DNA of 64,000 nt from JAVBUP01 sp031555175 (GCA_031555175.1 JAVBUP010000048.1:1-64000); one strand, 5' to 3'. Positions 28,999 to 36,204 are shown, numbered from the stretch's first letter. Made by a program: numbers and translations. Notes: generated from the letters alone by a model not told the origin.

Positions 28999-30530
28999 CG
29001 TATCTCAAACGACACCTCACTCTCCCCTTTATCAACATATATACTTTCTATTAATAAATCTACCATTTCTCTATTTAAACTATCAACTTGAGTATATTGT
29101 TCTACTAATTGCTTTTGATTCTTAATATTCTTTTTTCTTTCTTCTAAATTTACTATTTTGCTTTTTGCCTCTTTAATTAATGTTTGATATTTTTCTTTGT
29201 CTTTATGAAACATATGAGATAATTCGATAAAATCATTTTCATTAATAATTCCTTTAGTTTTATCGATATAGAGATTTTTAATACTATTGCTACAATCAAT
29301 ATCTAACTTTTCATATTCAATAATACGTAATTTCAATTCTTCTATCTTAGATTCTTGATTATTATTAAAAGTCGCATTTCTTTCAATTTCATCCAAATCA
29401 AGCATTTCACTACATAACTTCTTTAACTCTTCTAATACTATGGCTTCTAATTTTTCAACAGATATAAATGCACCACTACAAGCATCTATAGAAACATGTC
29501 TTGTTGTGCATTGTAGATAATACTTATCGTGACATTTACTTGAACGCATGATATAGCCACAATCCGCACAACGTACTTTCTTCGCAAATAACCCAATATT
29601 ACCATTTTTAAATGGCTTAGCTTTCTGCTTTATTAGTTGTTGTACTTGATTCCATAATTCAATATCAATAATTGCTTCATGGGTATTTTCTACTTTTATC
29701 CATTTTTCTTTTGGCTTAGGTTTATTGGTTTTACTTTTATATGAGATACTTCCATATTTTCCTTGTACCATATGACCTAAATAAATCTCATTAGAGAGCA
29801 TATCTGAAATCGCATAGTATTTCCATAGTGTTGCTTGTTTGCTCTTAGGAGGGCTATATCTTAGCCCTTTTAAGCGTTTATACTCTGTTGGATTAGGTAT
29901 TCCTCTTTCATTCAATAATTTTGCGATTGCGGTTTTCCCATTTCCTTTAGCAAAGAGTGTAAACACTTCTCTAACAACATTAGCAGCTTCTTCATCAATG
30001 ATTAGATGTCCTTTTTGATTTGGATCCTTTTGATAGCCATACAATGCAAAGGACCCAATATGATATCCATTTTGTCTACGATTATCTAATACACTTTTGA
30101 TATTCTCTGACATATCTTCAAGATACCATTCATTGACTAAACCATTGATTTGTCTTGATTTCTTATTTCCTTTTAATTCAGTATCTGCATTATCAACAAT
30201 ACCAATAAAACGAATACCCCATTCTGGAAATAAACCATGTACATACTTTTCTACTATTTCTAACTCTCTTGTAAACCTCGATTGAGTTTTACATATCACT
30301 ACATTAAATCTTCGATGTTCTGCATCATCTAGCAATCGTTTGAATTCTGGGCGATTTCTATCTGAACCAGTATAATCATCATCACTATAGATATCATAGA
30401 TTTCCCAACCTTTATCTAAAGCATACTCTGTTAATAGAGCTTTTTGATTGATAATACTGTTGCTATCATCATTTTCGAATTGTTTGTTTCTATCTTCTTC
30501 AGATAATCGGCAATATAACGCACATTTCAT
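28986..30530 (-). CDS. large serine recombinase
   Basis: The protein is 514 aa. The resolvase domain opens with MKCALYCRLSEED, where Ser10 is the catalytic residue, and continues with SIINQKALLTEYA, DDDYTGSDRNRPEFKRLL and the Arg-rich CKTQSRFTRE. A recombinase domain (DNRRQNGYHIGSFALYGYQ) follows, then a zinc ribbon with CADCGYIMRSSKCH and later Cys at about 340-362, and a coiled coil at about 395-490. This order is the integrase type that joins attP and attB. The ribosome site is weak. It is next to one end of the element, as usual, and should have inserted it into cotJC. Confidence 0.95.
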   Translation of the reverse strand: MKCALYCRLSEEDRNKQFENDDSNSIINQKALLTEYALDKGWEIYDIYSDDDYTGSDRNRPEFKRLLDDAEHRRFNVVICKTQSRFTRELEIVEKYVHGLFPEWGIRFIGIVDNADTELKGNKKSRQINGLVNEWYLEDMSENIKSVLDNRRQNGYHIGSFALYGYQKDPNQKGHLIIDEEAANVVREVFTLFAKGNGKTAIAKLLNERGIPNPTEYKRLKGLRYSPPKSKQATLWKYYAISDMLSNEIYLGHMVQGKYGSISYKSKTNKPKPKEKWIKVENTHEAIIDIELWNQVQQLIKQKAKPFKNGNIGLFAKKVRCADCGYIMRSSKCHDKYYLQCTTRHVSIDACSGAFISVEKLEAIVLEELKKLCSEMLDLDEIERNATFNNNQESKIEELKLRIIEYEKLDIDCSNSIKNLYIDKTKGIINENDFIELSHMFHKDKEKYQTLIKEAKSKIVNLEERKKNIKNQKQLVEQYTQVDSLNREMVDLLIESIYVDKGESEVSFEIRWNF

Positions 30531-30560
30531 GTTTGTTTACCATAGAGATACAATTCTCAA

Positions 30561-30600
30561 CTTACAATCGTATTATAGTGTAAGTTTTTTGATTTGTAAA
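30561..30600 (-). promoter_or_regulatory. recombinase promoter with inverted repeat
   Basis: On the minus strand TTTACA (30595-30600), 17-bp spacer, TATAAT (30572-30577): a housekeeping-type promoter. CTTACA (30561-30566) and TGTAAG (30579-30584) form an inverted repeat around the -10, a possible operator. Confidence 0.65.
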
Positions 30601-30611
30601 TTGTTTCTCTA

Positions 30612-30740
30612 TTACATTTTGCCTTTCTCGTTTAAATTCACAATTTGAATCCATTTTTGATTAAATTCTTTCTTTCGTTGTTCTTTATCATTATTTTTGA
30701 ATATATTTCTACATTCTACTTTCTTATCCGACTTTTTCAT
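30612..30740 (-). CDS. 42-aa basic protein upstream of the recombinase
   Basis: ATG 30740 follows GAGGTG at a good distance. The product begins MKKSDKKVECRNIFKNND and continues KEFNQKWIQIVNLNEKG, rich in Lys. Small basic proteins of this form often stand before serine recombinases in clostridial elements. It could be an excision factor or only a short regulator; that is unproven. Confidence 0.5.
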   Translation of the reverse strand: MKKSDKKVECRNIFKNNDKEQRKKEFNQKWIQIVNLNEKGKM

Positions 30741-30759
30741 ACAAACACCTCATAAAAAC

Positions 30760-31776
30760 TTATGATTTAGTTTTTACTTGTATGCCTTTGCTTTCTTTCA
30801 GTTTTGTGTAATGAAATTCTCCAACGTGTATAGAATTAAAATCTGTTTCAAACAATTTGATGTCTTCTTGATTATCGTTTAAAAATCCCTTGGCCTCATC
30901 TTCATCCAAATAACTATGTACTGGCCTTTTCAAATTCATCGAAGTTATATAAAATTTCTTTCCTTTTGGTATGTATTTACAATCTTCTAGAGTCTTACTT
31001 ACATATTTCAAAACATAACTAGCTATATCATTATTACCAATGAGAGCTTTCATGTCTACAGTTCCATATTGCCATATCTTTTGAGACTCATATACGTTGA
31101 TATATGGTAATCCAAAGAATATTACATGCAAATGTAATCTTTGTGTTCCTTGACTACCTTTTTCTATTATCGCAATATAGCCATACTCAATGTCTTTATA
31201 TATGTATCGTAATCTCTTATTAAAATTCTTAAAAGATTGTATCACTTCTTCTCTAGTTAGAAATTCTTTAAATGTTAATGTAATGAATTTATCTGTTTCT
31301 TTGTATTGTCCTATATTGGCATTTATTAATCTTCTTAATCTTCGTTTCGTTTCATATATTGTGCTTTCAGTTCTATAATAATATTTGTCTTGACCGACAT
31401 TATTTTTACGCATTTTATTTGTTATAAATTTATCTTTATTATTTATTTTTACTTTATTTTTAATACTTTCAATTTTAATTGCTCGTTCATTTTTATATTT
31501 ATAAATTTCAGTTATCTTTCCGCTTTTTACAATTTTATAATTATATCTTTTTATTTCAAATTTATTTCTTGTTTCAGTTGTCTTCCTATAATCAAGATAA
31601 GATATGCCTCCTTCGTCGGCATTGGCATTGGGCTTTGTTTGTGTGTTTGTGTCTTCGACACAACACCCAAGCCCATGCCTTCCTCCATTGACAATTTCTT
31701 CATGATTATTTACTTCCTTAAAACAACCGATATTTGAATCAAGATCTGATTCATTTTTGAAACGGTTGATACCCAC
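30760..31776 (-). CDS. HUH-family rolling-circle replication initiator (Rep)
   Basis: The protein is 338 aa from a GTG start. Motif 1 KFITLTFKE (about 163-171), motif 2 HLHVIFFGLP (the metal-binding His-hydrophobic-His) and motif 3 DIASYVLKYVSKTLED with the nicking Tyr define an HUH endonuclease, like Rep proteins of small plasmids and filamentous phages. YRRLRRL-type basic stretches precede motif 1. It would nick one strand at the element origin so the circular form can replicate. The N-terminal 60 residues are loosely conserved and the GTG has a distant AGGAG, so the start is uncertain. Confidence 0.85.
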   Translation of the reverse strand: MGINRFKNESDLDSNIGCFKEVNNHEEIVNGGRHGLGCCVEDTNTQTKPNANADEGGISYLDYRKTTETRNKFEIKRYNYKIVKSGKITEIYKYKNERAIKIESIKNKVKINNKDKFITNKMRKNNVGQDKYYYRTESTIYETKRRLRRLINANIGQYKETDKFITLTFKEFLTREEVIQSFKNFNKRLRYIYKDIEYGYIAIIEKGSQGTQRLHLHVIFFGLPYINVYESQKIWQYGTVDMKALIGNNDIASYVLKYVSKTLEDCKYIPKGKKFYITSMNLKRPVHSYLDEDEAKGFLNDNQEDIKLFETDFNSIHVGEFHYTKLKESKGIQVKTKS

Positions 31777-32209
31777 TTATAACTCTAACACTCCTTTCCG
31801 ATTATTGCTGTTACTTGTAAATAAAAATAACTCAACCATGGCCAAATTACAAAAGTAATATGTTCACAATCAAGTTATCTGTTTGAGCCAATATGTTATA
31901 AAATCGCTTTTATTTTATAGTTATTATTTATTAAAATTGGCCAATGTTAGTTTTAGTTATTTTTATTTAAATGGGCGATGAGTTATATATTTTAAAAGGT
32001 GCCCTCATAGTTGTTTCGTTTATTTATTATATTAAACGGCCTTATGTTATTTAGTTGTTTTATTCATTTACAATGCGATATGTAATTGCTCCAATAACAG
32101 AATAATAAGATGCTCTTACTATTTACAATTTGGTAAGATTACTTTAACACCAATAATTAAATATGTCAATAATTCCAAATAACAACTATGTATAAAACAC
32201 CAGTTATCT
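31777..32209. other. AT-rich non-coding stretch before rep, possible origin
   Basis: No gene is seen in 433 bp. It is very AT-rich with a few GGCC/GCC islands, including the palindrome ATTGGCCAAT (31936-31945). Its place directly upstream of rep fits a double-strand origin, but I cannot identify a nick site. Confidence 0.35.
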
Positions 32210-32605
32210 CTATCTAGCTCTAGAGTTAATTGATTTAGCTGCCTTTTCAAGTTGTTTCGCTTTTTGTATTCCGGCAGCTGGATTCTTCATAAATTCTTCT
32301 AAAAAACCTTCCATAAATTGCATCTTCAGTTTTTCTTCACTTTCTTTTGAAGAACTATCTGATTTAGCCATCTCTAGTTTGATTTGCTCTTCTGTTTCAA
32401 CTCTCATCTTTTCTATTTGGAGGGTATGTTCTGCTTCTAATTTTTTAACTTCTTTTGCTGATTCTTCACGAATTTTGGCTATCTCAGTATCAGCATTAAT
32501 TCTAACACCTTCTAATTCACTTTTTGTCTTACTAACTGCAGCAAAATAAGACAAAATTGAACCTAAAGCCGTTGTTAATAACGTTATAATAATTTGCTCT
32601 GTCAT
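32210..32605 (-). CDS. hypothetical membrane-anchored coiled-coil protein
   Basis: The protein is 131 aa. One N-terminal membrane helix (IIITLLTTALGSILSYFAAV) is followed by a long charged coiled coil (about 28-95: SELEGVRINADTEIAKIREE, then KKLEAEHTLQIEKMRVETEE). It looks like small proteins found beside phage or plasmid replication genes, but I do not recognise the exact family. It lies between the 57-aa gene and the rep region and is probably transcribed with both. Confidence 0.65.
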   Translation of the reverse strand: MTEQIIITLLTTALGSILSYFAAVSKTKSELEGVRINADTEIAKIREESAKEVKKLEAEHTLQIEKMRVETEEQIKLEMAKSDSSSKESEEKLKMQFMEGFLEEFMKNPAAGIQKAKQLEKAAKSINSRAR

Positions 32606-32664
32606 TGTATTCTATTATTCCTTTCTAAACTATTGTTTGCAACGGCTGCACTCTAACGAATTTA

Positions 32665-32838
32665 TTATTTTTCTTTTCTTACACCTTTAAATGGTCCACC
32701 AGTTGTTTTAACATCCATAAATCTCCCAGTATCTGTATTTCTTTTAACATACATTTCTGTTTTTGGATTAAATGTTTGACTACGTGATTTGACAGCACCA
32801 TTTCTGCTATTGTCTCCGTACGGTTTGTTTGTTGCCAT
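32665..32838 (-). CDS. small basic conserved protein, 57 aa
   Basis: Starts MATNKPYGDNSRNGAVKSRS and later has NTDTGRFMDVK and GGPFKGVRKEK. I know closely similar small proteins from many Bacillota genomes and elements, always without a function. GGGAGG precedes ATG 32838, which is preferred over the longer frame starting at 32877. High Lys/Arg/Gly content would suit nucleic-acid binding. Confidence 0.65.
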   Translation of the reverse strand: MATNKPYGDNSRNGAVKSRSQTFNPKTEMYVKRNTDTGRFMDVKTTGGPFKGVRKEK

Positions 32839-32890
32839 TACTTTTCCTCCCTTCTTGAGGACTGTAATTTTTTTCATTTTCAGTAATTTT

Positions 32891-33001
32891 GTTGCATTTT
32901 TGCAACTTCTTTGATAATATAGAAAATGAACAAAAAATATGAAGTCCTTTTTGTTTGTCTATTCGTAAAACTCGTGAGTGCAACGCCAATTGCATTTGCA
33001 A
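32891..33001. repeat. two copies of TTGCA-n-TGCAA inverted repeat
   Basis: GTTGCA-tttt-TGCAAC lies at 32891-32906 and TTGCATTTGCAA at 32990-33001. They flank the putative promoter region of the 57-aa gene and might be operators of an element regulator. Confidence 0.3.
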
Positions 33002-33002
33002 A

Positions 33003-33042
33003 ATAAAACACTTGTTGAACTCGTAAACAAGTGTTTTATTTT
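33003..33042. terminator. strong bidirectional terminator after kilA-N gene
   Basis: ATAAAACACTTGTT (33003-33016) pairs perfectly with AACAAGTGTTTTAT (33026-33039), followed by T-runs on both strands. Confidence 0.8.
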
Positions 33043-33151
33043 TGTTAAAATATCACTAACTCATTCTCTACCAACATTATGTAATATATTTGCAATTATA
33101 TTATAACATTATTGTTTAGCACAATCAATATCAGAGTGCTAAGTTATTATG

Positions 33152-33967
33152 TTACTTTAGTATATTACTCAATGAGTTATCACTAATAAGCAATTTCATT
33201 TGCCGTATGGCGATTTGATTTAATTTCTGTAGCCTCTCACTCTGCATCATTCCTTCATTAATATAAACACTATTCAAATTCTCAAGATTTACAAGACATA
33301 CTAATTCAGCCACATTAGCATAATCTCTCATGTTACCTTCTAACTTTGGGTTTTCATTTCGCCATTGCTTTGCTGTTTTTCCAAAAATAGCAACATTGAT
33401 TAAATCAGCTTCACTCGCATAAATCATTTGCATTTGCTCTTTCGTTACTTCAAAGGGAATTAAATTATTCTTAATTGCATCAGTATGTATGCCATAATTA
33501 ATTTTGGATAACGTTCTTCGTAAATCCCAACCCAATTCTTTTTGCTCACTTTCTTTTAATCGTTTAAATTCAGTCATTAAATATAACTTAAATTCTGGAC
33601 TTACCCAAGAAGCAAATTCTAAAGCAATATCAACGTGGGCATAAGTTCCTCCGTCTCGCTTTCCAAACTTTGATACTATTCCTATTGCATTGACCCTAGT
33701 TGCCCATTGGGTGGGCGAAATGGAGAACTTGTTATATCCTGCTTCTCCTTTAATAACTTCAAATTCAGCGCGGTTAAAATTTGAATTATTCATCATTTCC
33801 CATAAACCTAAATAGGCTATTGTATCTTTCCCTCTTATCCAATTTTTTACGATATAGCGGGGATCTAACGGATTCACTTTTCTGGCTATATCTGTTAATG
33901 ATATGTAGTCTCCCTCATTTATTGCTTTTGTATTAATTTCAATTCCTTCGACTTCCAATTTTGTCAT
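33152..33967 (-). CDS. KilA-N domain protein
   Basis: The protein is 271 aa. The N-terminal KilA-N DNA-binding domain is seen in ISLTDIARKVNPLDPRYIVK, then WIRGKDTIAYLGLWE and later GTYAHVDIALEFASWVSPEFK. The C-terminal part (about 140-271) is a helical domain found in chromosomal KilA-N proteins (KINYGIHTDAIKNNLIPFEV, then NVAIFGKTAKQWR). KilA-N proteins are phage antirepressors or defence-linked regulators. The start has AGAAAGG, right after a perfect GC-rich palindrome. It may regulate the element. Confidence 0.88.
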   Translation of the reverse strand: MTKLEVEGIEINTKAINEGDYISLTDIARKVNPLDPRYIVKNWIRGKDTIAYLGLWEMMNNSNFNRAEFEVIKGEAGYNKFSISPTQWATRVNAIGIVSKFGKRDGGTYAHVDIALEFASWVSPEFKLYLMTEFKRLKESEQKELGWDLRRTLSKINYGIHTDAIKNNLIPFEVTKEQMQMIYASEADLINVAIFGKTAKQWRNENPKLEGNMRDYANVAELVCLVNLENLNSVYINEGMMQSERLQKLNQIAIRQMKLLISDNSLSNILK

Positions 33968-33984
33968 TTTTATTTTCCTTTCTT

Positions 33985-34006
33985 ACCGGGTCGAATTCGA
34001 CCCGGT
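33985..34006. repeat. perfect 22-bp GC-rich palindrome before the kilA-N gene
   Basis: ACCGGGTCGAA followed by TTCGACCCGGT, 18 bp upstream of the KilA-N ATG. It stands out in an AT-rich element. No T-run follows on the minus strand, so an operator or an RNA hairpin close to the ribosome site is more likely than a terminator. Confidence 0.7.
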
Positions 34007-34026
34007 TAAACTTTGTCTTCTTATTT

Positions 34027-34239
34027 TTAAGCTCCTTTTACTAACGCAAACTTATACTCCCCTATATGTAGCTCTCCTTCAATCAACAATCTCATTAACT
34101 GCTCTAAAATACAGATATTTAATTTCAAGTATGGATTCATTATTAAATCTTGCTCAATACTCCCACTTACTGCAATAAAAAACTCATACAGAAAATCTGT
34201 TACATACAATTCCTTACCATTCACTATATATATACGCAT
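34027..34239 (-). CDS. hypothetical protein, 70 aa, first gene of the element
   Basis: Starts MRIYIVNGKELYVTDFLYEF and ends GEYKFALVKGA. AAGGAG is present but about 14 bases from the ATG, so the start is not sure. It lies 98 bp from the element boundary. I do not recognise the family. Confidence 0.5.
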   Translation of the reverse strand: MRIYIVNGKELYVTDFLYEFFIAVSGSIEQDLIMNPYLKLNICILEQLMRLLIEGELHIGEYKFALVKGA

Positions 34240-34293
34240 AATTTCTTCATTTTTCTCCTTTTTATTTATTTGTAAGTTGAAAGTGCATCTCTT

Positions 34294-34743
34294 TTACACC
34301 TTTCTATGTATTTGTAGTCCATATATGATTGCAGCATCTGCTGCCATATCTTCATATAGATCAGCAATAGGATCTCCTGTTACTACAAATCCTGTAACAC
34401 TGAATGGTACACCATTAGAATCTGATGGATAGATACCTAAGCCATGTTGAGCAAAATGGCTAGCTAGACCAGCCTTCTTCATTTCTTCAGCTGTCGCGCC
34501 TTCTAGCAGTTGATAAATCATGGCATTGATCATTTCTATATGCCCCAACTCTTCAGTAGCGATATCAATTAGCAAGGCTTTACCTTTGCTATCAGGCATT
34601 GTGTAACTTTGCGATAGATATCTTAGCGCTGCTCCTAGTTCGCCATTTTGACCACCTGTTTGCTCAGATAGTAGTTTGGCCATCTCCAAGTCTTTCTTTG
34701 TTACATTTACTGGATATTGTAATGATTTTTTATATACCCACAT
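34294..34743 (-). pseudogene. cotJC: cotJC, 5' part, cut by the inserted element
   Basis: Residues 1-135 are CotJC (manganese catalase-like coat protein): MWVYKKSLQYPVNVTKKD, GELGAALRYLSQSYTMPD, the metal segment TEELGHIEMINAM and GDPIADLYEDMAA. The frame then runs 14 codons into element DNA and stops at 34294. The real gene part is 34337-34743. The product alone lacks the last Glu and His metal ligands, so it should be inactive. With the 3' part it gives 185 aa, the family length. The ATG follows GAGGGG, 3 bp after cotJA-cotJB. Confidence 0.92.
34325..34352. other. attachment site, cotJC 5' side of the element
   Basis: Minus strand reads GATATGGCAG-CAGA-TGCTGCAATCATA. cotJC lies before CAGA, the element after. 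The core is at 34337-34340; the arm TGCAATCATA mirrors the arm at 28333-28345. Confidence 0.85.
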
Positions 34744-34746
34744 ATT

Positions 34747-35187
34747 TTATCCCCTCTCCCATGGCCATGGCTCATCATTCCATTGCCAACTATTAGTTTG
34801 ATCACTTACAAATACTGGACCAAATTCTTTCTCATACTTTTCTTTAGCAATATTTGCTAACTTTGTATTTTCTTTAAATACTTCAAACATTTTTTTATCC
34901 CTAGGATTTACATCCAAAAACAAATTTGCTTCATGTGCCATAAAAGCATATTTGTTCATCTCAACCAACAACTGATCTCTCCTGTTTCGTATTGAGATAG
35001 GAAAATTACTGAACCCATTAAATGGTAAGTATTCATTACGGAAAGCATTTCCTAATGTTAATGCTTCTAGTGGTGTAAATAATTCAGGCTCCATAGTAGC
35101 CTTTCTATTGCAATCACAATTTGATCGACATTGGCAATTAACTGCTATGTCTTGATCATAACTGTTTTGATAATAAAATTCGTTCAT
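34747..35187 (-). CDS. fused spore-coat protein CotJA-CotJB
   Basis: The protein is 146 aa. Residues 35-60 (PLEALTLGNAFRNEYLPFNG) look like the short CotJA; residues 70-146 match CotJB, with MNKYAFMAHEANLFLDVNPRD and the typical C-terminal WQWNDEPWPWE. In Bacillus cotJA and cotJB are separate genes in the cotJABC operon; here they form one chain. An N-terminal Cys cluster (CQCRSNCDC) is unusual. AAAGGAAAG precedes ATG 35187. cotJC follows after 3 bp. It should be made in the mother cell during sporulation. Confidence 0.82.
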   Translation of the reverse strand: MNEFYYQNSYDQDIAVNCQCRSNCDCNRKATMEPELFTPLEALTLGNAFRNEYLPFNGFSNFPISIRNRRDQLLVEMNKYAFMAHEANLFLDVNPRDKKMFEVFKENTKLANIAKEKYEKEFGPVFVSDQTNSWQWNDEPWPWERG

Positions 35188-35207
35188 CTTTATCTTTCCT
35201 TTCAATG

Positions 35208-35216
35208 TAGTATATG
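35208..35216 (-). promoter_or_regulatory. possible sporulation-type -10 before the cotJ operon
   Basis: CATATACTA on the minus strand fits the CATAnnnTA pattern of SigK promoters, with AC 15 bases upstream instead of the usual 16-17. It lies 21 bp before the CotJA-CotJB ATG. This is weak support only; cotJ of B. subtilis uses SigE. Confidence 0.3.
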
Positions 35217-35249
35217 TGCCATGATTAATATGTCTTGGGTAATTACGGC

Positions 35250-35276
35250 AAAAAAAATAGCACATATTGTGCTATT
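35250..35276 (-). terminator. terminator overlapping the fic stop codon
   Basis: AATAGCACA pairs with TGTGCTATT, and the minus strand continues with a run of eight T. It separates fic from the cotJ operon. Confidence 0.8.
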
Positions 35277-36039
35277 GCAATTCTTTTAAACTTTTATGAT
35301 GTTCCTCAATTGAATCAGCCCATGTTTTAATAGACTGCTTGATAATGAAATCTTTGAACGGCTTAATCTCATCAGTCTCATCATATTTTTGCAGACATTG
35401 ATAATACTCTAATCGATCTTCTTCATAAATAATAACTGGAGGGTAATTATTAATTAATAAGTAATAATTAAGCAATGTTCGGCCAGTTCTACCATTCACA
35501 TCCGCAAATGGATGAATACTCTCAAATCTTACATGAAAATAGGCAGCAGCAAGTAGAATATCATCTGAATCAAAATTATTGATTTCCTCAACTAATGATT
35601 CTAAATCCTTTTCAACATCCAGTGCTTTTGATCCTACTTCATTTACCCCTGTAACATAGTCGAAATTTTTGAATTCGCCTGGTCTTTCTCCATTAACAAT
35701 ATACCTTTTTTCATCATATGCCCCTGTGGCTAATATTCTATGTGTTTCCTTAATAAGTTCAACTGACAGTGGCACTTTATCTCCAATCTTTTTTATTAAA
35801 TAAGTTGAACATAATTTTTGATTATTCATTTCAAATATTGTACTTGGATTTTTTATGTTTGAAATAAATCTTCCACTCTCAAATAATTCTCTTGTATCAT
35901 AAAAATTTATTTCACTATTTTCTATCTTACCAGAATGATATGCGAAAAGAATCCGCCAATCCCAAAGATATTTTAATAATTCTTCACTCGTTTTGATATT
36001 ATAACCTTGCCAAGTGTTGAGTATATTCTCGTATTTCAT
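35272..36039 (-). CDS. Fic-domain protein (AMPylase-like)
   Basis: The protein is 255 aa. The Fic core motif HPFADVNGRTGR is complete with catalytic His, so it may transfer AMP (or another nucleotide part) to protein hydroxyls. Near the N-terminus SGKIEN fits the class II inhibitory motif [S/T]xxxE[G/N], which keeps the enzyme off by blocking the ATP gamma-phosphate. The flap region TGAYDEKRYIVNGERPGEFK precedes the core. GGAGAGTG stands before the ATG. No separate antitoxin is seen. Target unknown. Confidence 0.9.
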   Translation of the reverse strand: MKYENILNTWQGYNIKTSEELLKYLWDWRILFAYHSGKIENSEINFYDTRELFESGRFISNIKNPSTIFEMNNQKLCSTYLIKKIGDKVPLSVELIKETHRILATGAYDEKRYIVNGERPGEFKNFDYVTGVNEVGSKALDVEKDLESLVEEINNFDSDDILLAAAYFHVRFESIHPFADVNGRTGRTLLNYYLLINNYPPVIIYEEDRLEYYQCLQKYDETDEIKPFKDFIIKQSIKTWADSIEEHHKSLKELQ

Positions 36040-36171
36040 TAACTCACTCTCCTATGCAATATTATAACATTAGACTAGAAAAATATGTAGGAAATTGTAG
36101 TTCTTAATTGTTTATTTTATAAATAATACTCTCAATTGTGGAATAAATTTATTTGCTATTACTAATATAAA

Positions 36172-36198
36172 TAAAAAAGCAACGATTTTACTCGTTGC
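36172..36198 (-). terminator. terminator of the M42 peptidase gene
   Basis: GCAACGA pairs with TCGTTGC, and the minus strand continues with TTTTTTAT. Confidence 0.7.
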
Positions 36199-36204
36199 AC
36201 AATT

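Larger units (their letters stand above)
28333..34340. mobile_element. serine-recombinase element of about 6.0 kb inserted in cotJC
   Basis: Boundaries come from the split cotJC gene and the shared 4-bp core at 28329-28332 and 34337-34340 (6008 bp from one core copy to the other). Contents, all minus strand: a 70-aa gene, a KilA-N gene, two small genes, an HUH Rep gene, a 42-aa gene, a large serine recombinase and a four-helix membrane protein. No capsid, tail, Zot-type ATPase, relaxase/coupling pair or resistance gene is seen. It looks like an integrated rolling-circle plasmid or phage satellite. Its place in a coat gene resembles sigK 'skin'-type intervening elements. Confidence 0.88.

Noticed and set aside
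31390..31737. 115-codon plus-strand frame opposite rep
   Set aside because: Composition is Phe/Tyr/Ile-rich as expected from the antisense of a Lys/Asn/Glu-rich protein; no ribosome site.
32807..33001. 64-codon minus-strand frame overlapping the 57-aa gene
   Set aside because: It runs through the putative promoter and the good ribosome site of the 57-aa gene and has no recognisable protein features.
28333..34340. Element read as a prophage
   Set aside because: No capsid, terminase, portal, tail or lysis genes are found; only Rep, KilA-N, recombinase and small proteins are present.
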